This document shows positions 1 through 7,853 of a stretch of 30,106 nt of DNA, piece by piece. Every line of letters starts with the position of its first letter. Within the stretch, counting starts at the first letter, position 1. Position numbers and translations under genes: made by a program. This DNA is from RGIG7378 sp045588325 (GTDB taxonomy: Bacteria > Bacillota > Clostridia > RGIG7378): NCBI GenBank assembly GCA_045588325.1, contig JAZNEA010000073.1, forward strand, positions 1 through 30,106, given 5' to 3'. Below the pieces are notes generated by a model, which searched no databases, was not told the DNA's origin, and saw nothing but the letters and a program-made list of their open reading frames with translations.

Positions 1-154
1 CATTGACGGTGGCAAGAACGCCGCATTGTTGGCAGCACAGATTTTGGCAGTTGAGGATTCTCAGCTGGCATGTAAGCTTGACGAGTTGAGACGCGCTGAG
101 GCCGCCAAGGCCCTGGAGTCAGACCGCCAGGTCTTTGAGAAGTACAATAAATAA
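1..154 (+). CDS. purE: PurE C-terminal end (partial, 5' truncated by window)
   Basis: The frame beginning at base 2 reads 50 codons to a TAA at 152-154, starting IDGGKNAALLAAQILAVED and ending FEKYNK. The alanine-rich AALLAAQILA helix followed by a basic/acidic helix (LRRAEAAKA) is how class I PurE (N5-carboxyaminoimidazole ribonucleotide mutase) typically ends. The location, just upstream of purF and the rest of the purine pathway, supports this. The catalytic region lies outside the window, so the assignment rests on the tail and the context. An intrinsic terminator follows within a few bases. Confidence 0.75.
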   Translation, partial: IDGGKNAALLAAQILAVEDSQLACKLDELRRAEAAKALESDRQVFEKYNK

Positions 155-159
155 TGGCA

Positions 160-184
160 GGCTGCATTTTTTGCAGCCTTTTTT
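160..184 (+). terminator. Intrinsic terminator after purE
   Basis: A 7-bp stem (GGCTGCA 160-166 with TGCAGCC 172-178) is followed by six T residues at 179-184. It sits five bases after the purE stop. It separates purE from purF, so purF may have its own promoter in 185-304 or depend on read-through. I saw no convincing -35/-10 pair and no purine riboswitch core in that interval; it contains only a small hairpin (AGGCA 255-259 with TGCCT 266-270). Confidence 0.75.
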
Positions 185-304
185 GATTCATTTTTGAATT
201 TTCAGAGGGAAATATTCAAAAATTGAAGCTGGACAAGGATAAACAAAATATTGGAGGCATCGAGGTGCCTGCCAGAAAAATGATAAATTTTGGAGATAAG
301 TAAT

Positions 305-1753
305 ATGTCAGGATTGCACGAAGAATGTGGAGTATTTGGTATTTTCGCCACAGGTAAGACAGACGTAACTGGCCCAATGTTCTATGGACTGCACGCATTG
401 CAGCATAGAGGCCAGGAGGGATGCGGCATGGTAGTTGCAGATGATGGCGTCTTCCGCGACTACAAGGACTTGGGACTGCTCAATGAGGTTTTTGTTCCCA
501 GCGTTATGGCCAAACTTGGCCAGGGAAACATGGGCGTTGGACATGTTCGTTACGGCACATCCGTGACCAACAACAGAGCAAACTGCCAGCCTATTGTTGT
601 CAGACACAGCAAGGGTAGTCTGGCAATGGCATATAACGGCAACGTTGTCAACACAGAGGAGCTAAGAGAGGAGCTGGAGGCAAAAGGAGCGATCTTCCAC
701 ACATCCAGTGACACTGAGGTTATGTCCTGCATCGTTGCTATGGAGAGATTGACATCCGCATCTATTGAGGAGGCTGTATGCAAGGCCATGTACAGGATCA
801 AGGGTGCATACTCCACAATAGTGATGTCACCTACTAAGTTGATTGCTCTCAGAGACGAGAATGGTATTCGTCCTCTCTGCTATGGTCAGACACCGACAGG
901 CGAATACATAGTAGCATCTGAGACTTGTGCTCTGGATGCAGTAGGAGCCAAGTTTATTCGCGATATTGAGCCTGGCGAGATTGTTGTTTTCTCCAAGGAT
1001 GGCATCAAGAGCATTCGCGAGCACTGTGGCAAGAGACCTTCATCACTGTGTGTATTCGAGTACATCTATTTCGCCAGACCTGACTCTGTAGTAGATGGTT
1101 GTTCTGTGCACGAGGCCAGAGTAAGAGCAGGCGCCTTCCTGGCACTTAAGGACAATGTGGAGGCAGATGTTGTTATCGGAGTTCCGGATTCCGGTATCGA
1201 CGCCGCCATTGGATACGCAAGACAGAGCGGTATACCTTATGCCATTGGCCTTATCAAGAACAAGTACATCGGCAGAACATTTATTGCCCCCGAGCAGAAG
1301 ACACGCCAGGACAAGGTTAAGTTAAAGCTCAACGCTGTCAGCCACGTAGTAAATGGCAAGAGAGTTGTTTTGGTAGATGACTCCATTGTTCGTGGCACAA
1401 CATCCGCAGTTCTTGTTAAGTTGCTGAGGGATGCAGGAGCCACAGAGGTTCACATGAGAGTTTCAGCACCTCCATTCATCGGTTGCTGCTACTACGGAAC
1501 AGATATCGACAACGAGGAATGCCTGATTGCAAACAGATGCTCCATGGAGGAGATGGCACAGGTGGTGGGCGTAGACTCACTGGGATTCCTGGATCTTGAG
1601 GATGTTGGCAAGCTGGCTAATACTGACAAGGAGTGCAACTACTGCATGGGCTGTTTCACAAAACAGTACCCCGCAGAGATTCCTGCAGACAGAAACAAGA
1701 TCAAATATGAGAACAAGTACGAAAAGAAATTGTCCGAAAAGGAGAACAACTAA
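305..1753 (+). CDS. purF: Amidophosphoribosyltransferase
   Basis: This enzyme makes 5-phosphoribosylamine from PRPP and glutamine, the first committed step of purine synthesis. I chose ATG at 305 because GGAG at 292-295 is well placed; an in-frame TTG at 290 is less likely. The protein has 482 residues. It begins MSGLHEECGVFG, so a short propeptide (MSGLHEE) precedes the N-terminal nucleophile Cys8 of the class II glutaminase domain. The PRPP-binding loop VVLVDDSIVRGTTS lies near residues 353-366. Cysteines in SLCVFEY, FIGCCYYG and CNYCMGC match the ligands of the [4Fe-4S] cluster of Bacillus-type PurF, suggesting an oxygen-sensitive form. The stop overlaps the purM start by one base (TAATG). 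Confidence 0.97.
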   Translation: MSGLHEECGVFGIFATGKTDVTGPMFYGLHALQHRGQEGCGMVVADDGVFRDYKDLGLLNEVFVPSVMAKLGQGNMGVGHVRYGTSVTNNRANCQPIVVRHSKGSLAMAYNGNVVNTEELREELEAKGAIFHTSSDTEVMSCIVAMERLTSASIEEAVCKAMYRIKGAYSTIVMSPTKLIALRDENGIRPLCYGQTPTGEYIVASETCALDAVGAKFIRDIEPGEIVVFSKDGIKSIREHCGKRPSSLCVFEYIYFARPDSVVDGCSVHEARVRAGAFLALKDNVEADVVIGVPDSGIDAAIGYARQSGIPYAIGLIKNKYIGRTFIAPEQKTRQDKVKLKLNAVSHVVNGKRVVLVDDSIVRGTTSAVLVKLLRDAGATEVHMRVSAPPFIGCCYYGTDIDNEECLIANRCSMEEMAQVVGVDSLGFLDLEDVGKLANTDKECNYCMGCFTKQYPAEIPADRNKIKYENKYEKKLSEKENN

Positions 1754-2784
1754 TGGAAAATAGTTTCAGCGAGAGCTACAAGGCTGCCGGAGTTGATATT
1801 ACAGCTGGATACAAGGCCGTCGAATTAATGAAGAAGCATATTGCCCGCACTATCTCTGGAGATGTTATCGGAGGATTTGGCGGAGCACTGGAGTTGGACA
1901 TGACAGGACTCACCAGACCTGTACTTGTCAGTGGAACAGATGGAGTAGGAACAAAGCTTAAGCTGGCATTCCTCATGGACAAGCATGACACTGTTGGTAT
2001 CGACTGTGTTGCCATGTGCGTCAATGACGTTCTGTGCTGTGGAGCCAAGCCCCTGCTGTTCCTGGATTACATTGCATGTGGCAAGAACTATCCTGAGAAG
2101 ATTGCAGACATCGTTAAGGGTGTTGCAGAGGGATGCGTTCAGTCCGGATGTGCACTTATCGGTGGCGAGACAGCTGAGATGCCTGGATTCTATCCCATCG
2201 ACGAGTATGACCTGGCAGGATTTACCGTAGGTGTTGTGGACAAGGACAAGATGATCAAGAACGAGACCATGATTCCCGGAGATGTGATTATCGCATTGCC
2301 CTCATCTGGCGTTCACTCCAACGGATTCTCCCTGGTTCGCAAGGTATTCGACGTTGAGAATATCGACCTCCGCGCTCCAGTAGAGGAGCTGGGAGGCAAG
2401 GGCCTTGGAGAGGCACTTCTGGAGCCTACTAAGATTTACGTAAAGCCAATGCTCAAGCTGTTTGAGCAGGTGCAGGTTAAGGGCGTTTCTCACATTACAG
2501 GAGGCGGTTTCTACGAGAATATTCCAAGAAGCATTCCTAAGGGCCTGGGAGCAAAGATTAACCGCAGTGACGTTAAGGTTCTGCCCCTCTTTGACCTGAT
2601 TGCCAAGACAGGCAACATTCCAGAGAGAGAAATGTTCAATACCTTTAACATGGGCGTTGGTATGGTCATTATCGTAGCTAAGGAGGACGCAGCTAAGGCT
2701 GTTGAGGTTCTCAAGGCCGCAGGAGAGGATGCATACATTCTGGGTGAGATTCAGGAGTCCCAGGACGGAGTAACTCTATGCTAA
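1753..2784 (+). CDS. purM: Phosphoribosylformylglycinamidine cyclo-ligase (AIR synthetase)
   Basis: PurM closes the imidazole ring, turning FGAM into AIR with ATP. The 343-residue length is normal for the family. Visible motifs are GTDGVGTKLKLAF, the metal/ATP region CVNDVLCCGAKPLLFLDY, GGETAEMPGFY and the HITGGGFYENIPR segment of the C-terminal half. The ATG shares its first base with the purF stop, and the last codons overlap the purN start by seven bases, which implies translational coupling in one transcript. Confidence 0.97.
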   Translation: MENSFSESYKAAGVDITAGYKAVELMKKHIARTISGDVIGGFGGALELDMTGLTRPVLVSGTDGVGTKLKLAFLMDKHDTVGIDCVAMCVNDVLCCGAKPLLFLDYIACGKNYPEKIADIVKGVAEGCVQSGCALIGGETAEMPGFYPIDEYDLAGFTVGVVDKDKMIKNETMIPGDVIIALPSSGVHSNGFSLVRKVFDVENIDLRAPVEELGGKGLGEALLEPTKIYVKPMLKLFEQVQVKGVSHITGGGFYENIPRSIPKGLGAKINRSDVKVLPLFDLIAKTGNIPEREMFNTFNMGVGMVIIVAKEDAAKAVEVLKAAGEDAYILGEIQESQDGVTLC

Positions 2785-3389
2785 ATCGTAAGGCCAGAGT
2801 GGCTGTTCTGGTATCTGGTGGCGGCACTAATCTGCAGGCAATTATCGACGCACAGCAGTCAGGAGTGATCTCTAGTGCAGCTGTGGAGCTAGTTATCGCA
2901 GACAAGCCCCAGGCATACGCCTTGGAGAGAGCAGCTAAGGCAGGTATTGATACCAGAGTTGTTCACAAGAAGCAGATGACGCAGGACGAATTTGAGTCCA
3001 CCATAAGGGGTCTGCTGGAGGAGTATAACATCGACCTGATTGTTTTGGCAGGTTTTATGTGTATTTTGAGCGGAGACTTTACTGACAGATACCCTGAGAG
3101 GATTATCAATGTTCATCCCGCCTTGATTCCATCATTCTGTGGCAAGGGCTACTATGGACTTAAGGTTCATCAGGCAGCGTTGGACTACGGAGTTAAGGTT
3201 ACGGGAGCAACAGTGCACTTTGTAAACAGCATTCCGGACGGAGGTAGGATTATCTCACAGAGGGCCGTATATATCGAGCCGGGAGATACTCCGGAGGTTT
3301 TGCAGCGCAGGGTCATGGAACAGGCCGAGTGGATCATATTGCCAGAGGCCATTGAGACAGTATCACACAACATAATTGCAGGAGAATAA
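2778..3389 (+). CDS. purN: Phosphoribosylglycinamide formyltransferase (GART)
   Basis: PurN formylates GAR with 10-formyl-THF. The 203-residue protein shows SGGGTNLQAIIDA near the N-terminus (phosphate-binding loop), GFMCILSG, and the catalytic set Asn111 and His113 in NVHPALIPSF plus Asp154 in IPDGGRII. The start codon lies inside the end of purM (ATGCTAA overlap). The end of the gene contains the GGAGAAT that probably serves as ribosome binding site for the next gene, whose ATG is only two bases past the stop. Confidence 0.96.
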   Translation: MLNRKARVAVLVSGGGTNLQAIIDAQQSGVISSAAVELVIADKPQAYALERAAKAGIDTRVVHKKQMTQDEFESTIRGLLEEYNIDLIVLAGFMCILSGDFTDRYPERIINVHPALIPSFCGKGYYGLKVHQAALDYGVKVTGATVHFVNSIPDGGRIISQRAVYIEPGDTPEVLQRRVMEQAEWIILPEAIETVSHNIIAGE

Positions 3390-3391
3390 AA

Positions 3392-4108
3392 ATGAGTATT
3401 TACAATGTAGACAATCTCGGAGAGAAGTTGGCAAACAGCGCATATCCAGGCAGAGGCATTGTCGTAGGCAAGAGCCCCAACGGCAAGTTCGCAGTATATG
3501 CATATTTCATCATGGGCCGCAGCGCCAACAGCCGCAATCGTATCTTTACAGAGACAGAGGACGGTATCAGAACTGAGCCTTATGACGCATCCAAGGTGGA
3601 GGATCCCAGCCTCATTATCTACGCTCCCGTAAGACACTATGGCAAGTCCATTGTTGTTACAAACGGCGATCAGACAGACACAGTTGTGGAGCATATGGCA
3701 AAGGGAGAGTCCTTTGTAAATGCCCTCAGAACACGTTGCTTTGAGCCCGATGGTCCAAACTGGACCCCCAGAATCAGCGCCATCCTGAACTTTGCTGATG
3801 GCTATGATTATGAGATGAGCATCTTAAAGAGTGCCGATGCAGAGGGAACAGCATGCAACAGATATCTGTACAGCTACGAACCCCTGGCAGGAGTTGGCCA
3901 CTTTATCCATACATATGGAGAGGATGGCAATCCATTGCCCACATTCACAGGTGAGCCTGAGAGAGTAGCTACATGCGACGATATCGACTGCTTTACAGAC
4001 ATGATCTGGAACAACCTGAACTCCGACAATAAGATCTCCCTCTACGTAACATATGTAGATCTGGAGACTGGAGCAGAGACTCACAGATTGATTAACAAAT
4101 ACAATTAA
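3392..4108 (+). CDS. Stand-alone IMP cyclohydrolase (archaeal PurO-like family)
   Basis: This 238-residue protein resembles the IMP_cyclohyd (PurO-type) family: the N-terminal stretch YPGRGIVVGKSPNGK followed by YAYFIMGRSANSRNR, then LIIYAPVRHYG, is typical of it. It would close the second ring of IMP by converting FAICAR to IMP. It is unrelated in sequence to the MGS-like cyclohydrolase domain that forms the N-terminal third of ordinary bifunctional PurH. Its place directly before a gene encoding only the transformylase half of PurH makes the role nearly certain. It has no signal peptide and should be cytosolic. The family is known from archaea and a subset of Clostridia; I use no gene symbol because naming varies. 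Confidence 0.88.
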   Translation: MSIYNVDNLGEKLANSAYPGRGIVVGKSPNGKFAVYAYFIMGRSANSRNRIFTETEDGIRTEPYDASKVEDPSLIIYAPVRHYGKSIVVTNGDQTDTVVEHMAKGESFVNALRTRCFEPDGPNWTPRISAILNFADGYDYEMSILKSADAEGTACNRYLYSYEPLAGVGHFIHTYGEDGNPLPTFTGEPERVATCDDIDCFTDMIWNNLNSDNKISLYVTYVDLETGAETHRLINKYN

Positions 4109-4120
4109 TAGAGGTATACC

Positions 4121-5305
4121 ATGAAGGAATTTGAACTTAAGTATGGATGTAACCCCAATCAGAAGCCTGCTAAGATTTACATGAGAGATGGCTCTGAGTT
4201 GCCTATTGAGATTTTGAATGGTAGACCAGGATACATTAACTTCCTGGATGCATTTAATAGCTGGCAGCTCGTTAAGGAGGTAGCAGAGGCAACAGGTATG
4301 GTTGCAGCAGCTTCCTTTAAGCACGTTAGCCCCACAGCCGCAGCAGTTGGCAAGGTCCTGAGTCCCGAGCTCAAGCAGTCCTGTTTTGTAGAGGATATCG
4401 AGGGACTGGACGATTCTCCAATTGCATGTGCATATGCCAGGGCCAGAGGCACAGACAGAATGAGCTCCTTTGGAGACTGGGTTGCTCTTTCTCACACATG
4501 CGACCTGACATGCGCCAAGATTATTGCAAGAGAGGTTTCTGACGGAGTTATTGCTCCTGATTATACTGACGAGGCACTGGCATTGCTCAAGACAAAGCGT
4601 AAGGGATCCTACAACATCGTAAAGATTGATCCTGAGTATGTACCCGAGGAGCAGGAGACAAAGCAGGTATACGGTATTACCTTTGAGCAGGGACGCAACA
4701 ACATCAAGATCACTAAGGATATGCTGTCTCAGGTTGTTACAGCAAATAAGGAGATCCCCGAGGATAAGGCAATTGACCTCATCATCTCACTGATTACACT
4801 TAAGTACACACAGTCCAACTCCGTATGTTTTGCATACGACGGCCAGGCAATTGGCGTAGGTGCAGGACAGCAGAGCCGTATCCACTGTACAAGACTGGCA
4901 GGACAGAAGGCAGACCTCTGGTTCCTGAGACAGGCACCTCAGGTTCTGGGACTCCAGTTCGCAGCAAACGTTGGCCGCCCCGACAAGAACAACATTATCG
5001 ATATCTATCTTTCAGACGATGCGGATGACGTTCTGGGAGACGACGTATGGCAGCAGTATTTTGCAGTTCGTCCCGAGCCATTTACAAAGGAGCAGAAGAA
5101 GGCATACCTGGCCACGATTTCCGGCGTATCTGTTGGTTCTGACGCATTCTTCCCCTTTGGCGATAATATTCAGAGAGCAGCTAAGAGCGGCGTTACATAT
5201 GTTGCTCAGCCCGGCGGTTCCGTAAGAGACGACCTGGTTATTGCAGAGGCAGACAAGTACGGCATGGCCATGTGCTTCACAGGAACAAGATTGTTCCACC
5301 ACTAA
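4121..5305 (+). CDS. purH: AICAR formyltransferase, stand-alone (PurH C-terminal domain only)
   Basis: The protein transfers the formyl group from 10-formyl-THF to AICAR, giving FAICAR. At 394 residues it corresponds to the AICARFT part of bifunctional PurH (about 510-590 residues) without the N-terminal cyclohydrolase domain. The catalytic Lys-His pair is visible in SFKHVSPTAAAVG. Other family segments are FGDWVALSHTCD, YTQSNSVCFAYDGQAIGVGAGQQSRIHC and the glycine-rich C-terminal region with VAQPGGSVRDD. An AGAGG-type binding site precedes the ATG, 12 bases after the cyclohydrolase stop. The two neighbouring genes together replace one PurH. Confidence 0.93.
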   Translation: MKEFELKYGCNPNQKPAKIYMRDGSELPIEILNGRPGYINFLDAFNSWQLVKEVAEATGMVAAASFKHVSPTAAAVGKVLSPELKQSCFVEDIEGLDDSPIACAYARARGTDRMSSFGDWVALSHTCDLTCAKIIAREVSDGVIAPDYTDEALALLKTKRKGSYNIVKIDPEYVPEEQETKQVYGITFEQGRNNIKITKDMLSQVVTANKEIPEDKAIDLIISLITLKYTQSNSVCFAYDGQAIGVGAGQQSRIHCTRLAGQKADLWFLRQAPQVLGLQFAANVGRPDKNNIIDIYLSDDADDVLGDDVWQQYFAVRPEPFTKEQKKAYLATISGVSVGSDAFFPFGDNIQRAAKSGVTYVAQPGGSVRDDLVIAEADKYGMAMCFTGTRLFHH

Positions 5306-5323
5306 TTGTTAAGGAGAATAAAT

Positions 5324-6559
5324 ATGTTTTTTGATAAATTGTCACAAATTGATTCTGAAGTATATGCTTCTATGGAGAGAGAGCTTCGCAGACAACAGCA
5401 CAACATCGAGCTGATTGCTTCTGAGAATATAGTTTCTGAGGGAGTATTGCTGGCAGCAGGTTCAGTTCTCACCAATAAGTACGCAGAGGGATTCCCTGCA
5501 CGCCGCTATTACGGCGGATGTATGTATGTTGACGAGGTAGAGGAGATCGCAATCAACAGAGCTAAGCAGCTTTTCGGTGCTGAGTATGCCAATGTGCAGC
5601 CTCACTCCGGAGCAAATGCCAACCTGGCCGCTTTTTGCGCATTGATGCAGCCTGGCGACACAGTTCTTGGCATGAGCCTTGCCTGTGGTGGACACCTGTC
5701 CCACGGCACCAAGATTAACATCTCTGGTAAGCATTTCAACGCTGTACAGTATGGCGTAAATGAGGAGGGTCTCATCGATTATGACAACGTAAGAGCTATG
5801 GCCCACGAGCACAAGCCAAAGGTAATTTTGGCAGGAGCCAGTGCATACCCCAGATTTATTGACTTTGCCAAGTTCCGCCAGATCGCAGACGAGGTTGGCG
5901 CTTACCTTATGGTAGATATGGCTCACATCGCTGGTTTGGTTGCAGCAGGCGTTCATCCCTCTCCAGTCCCTTATGCAGATGTGGTTACAACAACTACACA
6001 CAAGACATTGAGAGGCCCCAGAGGCGGATTGATCCTTTGCAAGGAGGAGTTGGGCAAGCAGGTTGATAAGGCTATTTTCCCCGGCACTCAGGGCGGCCCC
6101 CTCATGCACATCATAGCAGCAAAGGCTGTTGCCCTTGGAGAGGCACTTACCCCCGAGTACAAGGAGTATCAGGCACAGGTAGTAAAGAACGCTGCAGTTC
6201 TGGCCGATGAGATGAAAAAGCAGGGCTTTAACCTGGTTTCCGGCGGCACAGACAATCACCTGATGTTGGTTGATTTGAGAGGCATGGGCATCTACGGCAA
6301 GGAGCTGGAGACAAGATTGGACGAGGTACATATCACAGCCAATAAGAACGCCGTGCCCGGAGATCCCGCTAAGCCAACACTTACCAGCGGTATCAGAATT
6401 GGTACTCCTGCAGTTACTACCAGAGGCTTTAAGGAGGCTGAGATGGTCAAGATTGCCAAGTGGATCCGCGACACAGCCGTTGACTTTGAGGCAACTAAGG
6501 ACAAGACAACTGCAGAGGTTATTGCACTTTGCGAGGAGCACCCCATTTACAAGGACTAA
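5324..6559 (+). CDS. glyA: Serine hydroxymethyltransferase
   Basis: GlyA interconverts serine and glycine and produces 5,10-methylene-THF with PLP. ATG at 5324 is preceded by AAGGAG at 5311-5316; an in-frame TTG at 5306 immediately after the previous stop is less likely. The protein has 411 residues, standard for bacterial GlyA. The PLP lysine is Lys227 in TTTTHKTLRGPRGG. Other motifs are SENIVSEGVL, YAEGFPARRYYGGC, HSGANANLAAF and DMAHIAGLVAAG. Inside a purine operon it can supply glycine for PurD and one-carbon units which, once oxidised to 10-formyl-THF, feed PurN and the AICAR transformylase. Confidence 0.97.
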   Translation: MFFDKLSQIDSEVYASMERELRRQQHNIELIASENIVSEGVLLAAGSVLTNKYAEGFPARRYYGGCMYVDEVEEIAINRAKQLFGAEYANVQPHSGANANLAAFCALMQPGDTVLGMSLACGGHLSHGTKINISGKHFNAVQYGVNEEGLIDYDNVRAMAHEHKPKVILAGASAYPRFIDFAKFRQIADEVGAYLMVDMAHIAGLVAAGVHPSPVPYADVVTTTTHKTLRGPRGGLILCKEELGKQVDKAIFPGTQGGPLMHIIAAKAVALGEALTPEYKEYQAQVVKNAAVLADEMKKQGFNLVSGGTDNHLMLVDLRGMGIYGKELETRLDEVHITANKNAVPGDPAKPTLTSGIRIGTPAVTTRGFKEAEMVKIAKWIRDTAVDFEATKDKTTAEVIALCEEHPIYKD

Positions 6560-6580
6560 GATAAAAACCTGGAGGATTCA

Positions 6581-7852
6581 ATGAACATTTTGGTTGTGGG
6601 CGGAGGAGGAAGAGAGCACGCCATAATTAAAAAGCTCAAAGAGAACAAGACAGTCGAAACAATATATGCACTTCCCGGCAATGGCGGTATGGCACAGGAT
6701 GCAACCTGTGTAGATATTGGAGCCAAGGACCTGGACGGTATTGTTGAGTTTGCCAAGACTCACGATATTGGATATGCGGTGGTAGCACCTGATGATCCAT
6801 TGGTGCTGGGTTGCGTTGACAGGCTGAACGAGGTGGGTATTCCTTGCTTTGGCCCAACTGCAAATGCTGCAATTATCGAGGGATCAAAGGCCTTTTCTAA
6901 GGACTTGATGTACAAGTACAACATCCCAACTGCTGAGTATCAGGTGTTTACTGATTGCAGCGAGGCTCTTAAGTATGTGGAAACATGCAACATCCCTGTT
7001 GTAGTTAAGGCAGACGGCTTGGCATTGGGCAAGGGCGTAATCATCGCCATGACCAGAGAGGAGGCCCAGGAGGCGGTCAGATCCATGATGGAGGGACACT
7101 TGTTTGGCAGTAGCGGAGATTCTGTTGTTATCGAGGAGTTCCTGGAGGGCCCCGAGATTTCAGTTCTTTCTTTTACAGACGGAGAGACTGTGGTTCCTAT
7201 GATTTCTTCCATGGACCACAAGAGAGCCTTGGATAACGATCAGGGCAAAAACACAGGTGGTATGGGTACAATCGCACCAAACCCCTATTATACAGAGGAT
7301 GTGGCTCAGCGCTGCATGGATGAGATATTTGTCCCCACAATTCGCGCCATGAAGGCAGAGGGCAGAACCTTTAAGGGATGTCTCTACTTTGGCCTCATGC
7401 TGACTAAGCAGGGACCTAAGGTAATAGAGTACAACTGCAGATTTGGCGATCCAGAAACCCAGGTTGTACTACCGCTTATGGAATCCGACCTGTTGACAGT
7501 AATGCAGGCAACCACATATGGCACCCTCAAGGACACAGAGGTTAAGTTCTCAGCCAGCTCCGCATGCTGCGTAATTATGGCATCAAAGGGATATCCTGAG
7601 AGCTATGACAAGGGATTTGAGATCACAGCAGATGAGGATTTTGATGCATGTATGTATGTGGCCGGAGCCAAGTTGGCAGGAGACAAGCTGGTGACCAACG
7701 GAGGCAGAGTGCTGGGCATAACAGCTACAGGCACTGACCTTAAGCAGGCCATGGACAAGGCATATAGCGCCGTGGAGAAGGTACACTTTGACAACGCATT
7801 CTACAGAAAGGATATAGGACAGAGAGCCCTCAAGGCACTGTCGGAGAAATAA
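6581..7852 (+). CDS. purD: Phosphoribosylamine-glycine ligase
   Basis: PurD joins glycine to 5-phosphoribosylamine with ATP to give GAR. The 423-residue ATP-grasp protein starts MNILVVGGGGREHAI, the usual N-terminal Rossmann-like motif. It contains VVVKADGLALGKGV (ATP-grasp lid), DHKRALDNDQGKNTGGMG and YNCRFGDPETQVVLP (metal and ligand binding). GGAGG at 6571-6575 is ideally spaced before the ATG. The stop is followed after one base by the purL start. Confidence 0.97.
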   Translation: MNILVVGGGGREHAIIKKLKENKTVETIYALPGNGGMAQDATCVDIGAKDLDGIVEFAKTHDIGYAVVAPDDPLVLGCVDRLNEVGIPCFGPTANAAIIEGSKAFSKDLMYKYNIPTAEYQVFTDCSEALKYVETCNIPVVVKADGLALGKGVIIAMTREEAQEAVRSMMEGHLFGSSGDSVVIEEFLEGPEISVLSFTDGETVVPMISSMDHKRALDNDQGKNTGGMGTIAPNPYYTEDVAQRCMDEIFVPTIRAMKAEGRTFKGCLYFGLMLTKQGPKVIEYNCRFGDPETQVVLPLMESDLLTVMQATTYGTLKDTEVKFSASSACCVIMASKGYPESYDKGFEITADEDFDACMYVAGAKLAGDKLVTNGGRVLGITATGTDLKQAMDKAYSAVEKVHFDNAFYRKDIGQRALKALSEK

Positions 7853-7853
7853 T

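Noticed and set aside
185..304. Purine riboswitch or PurR box before purF
   Set aside because: I found neither the purine aptamer core nor a recognisable PurBox; only a 5-bp hairpin and AT-rich sequence.
1753..5305. Frameshift or truncation as the cause of the short purH-like gene
   Set aside because: The missing cyclohydrolase domain is not found in any frame upstream. The space is filled by an intact, differently folded cyclohydrolase gene, so the short transformylase is not a broken purH.
5462..6541. Long minus-strand open frame (359 codons) opposite glyA
   Set aside because: It lies wholly within glyA and its translation is Cys/Leu-rich with no family features. It is a by-product of the codon bias of the real gene; similar antisense frames lie opposite purL, gdhA and the first GH18 gene.
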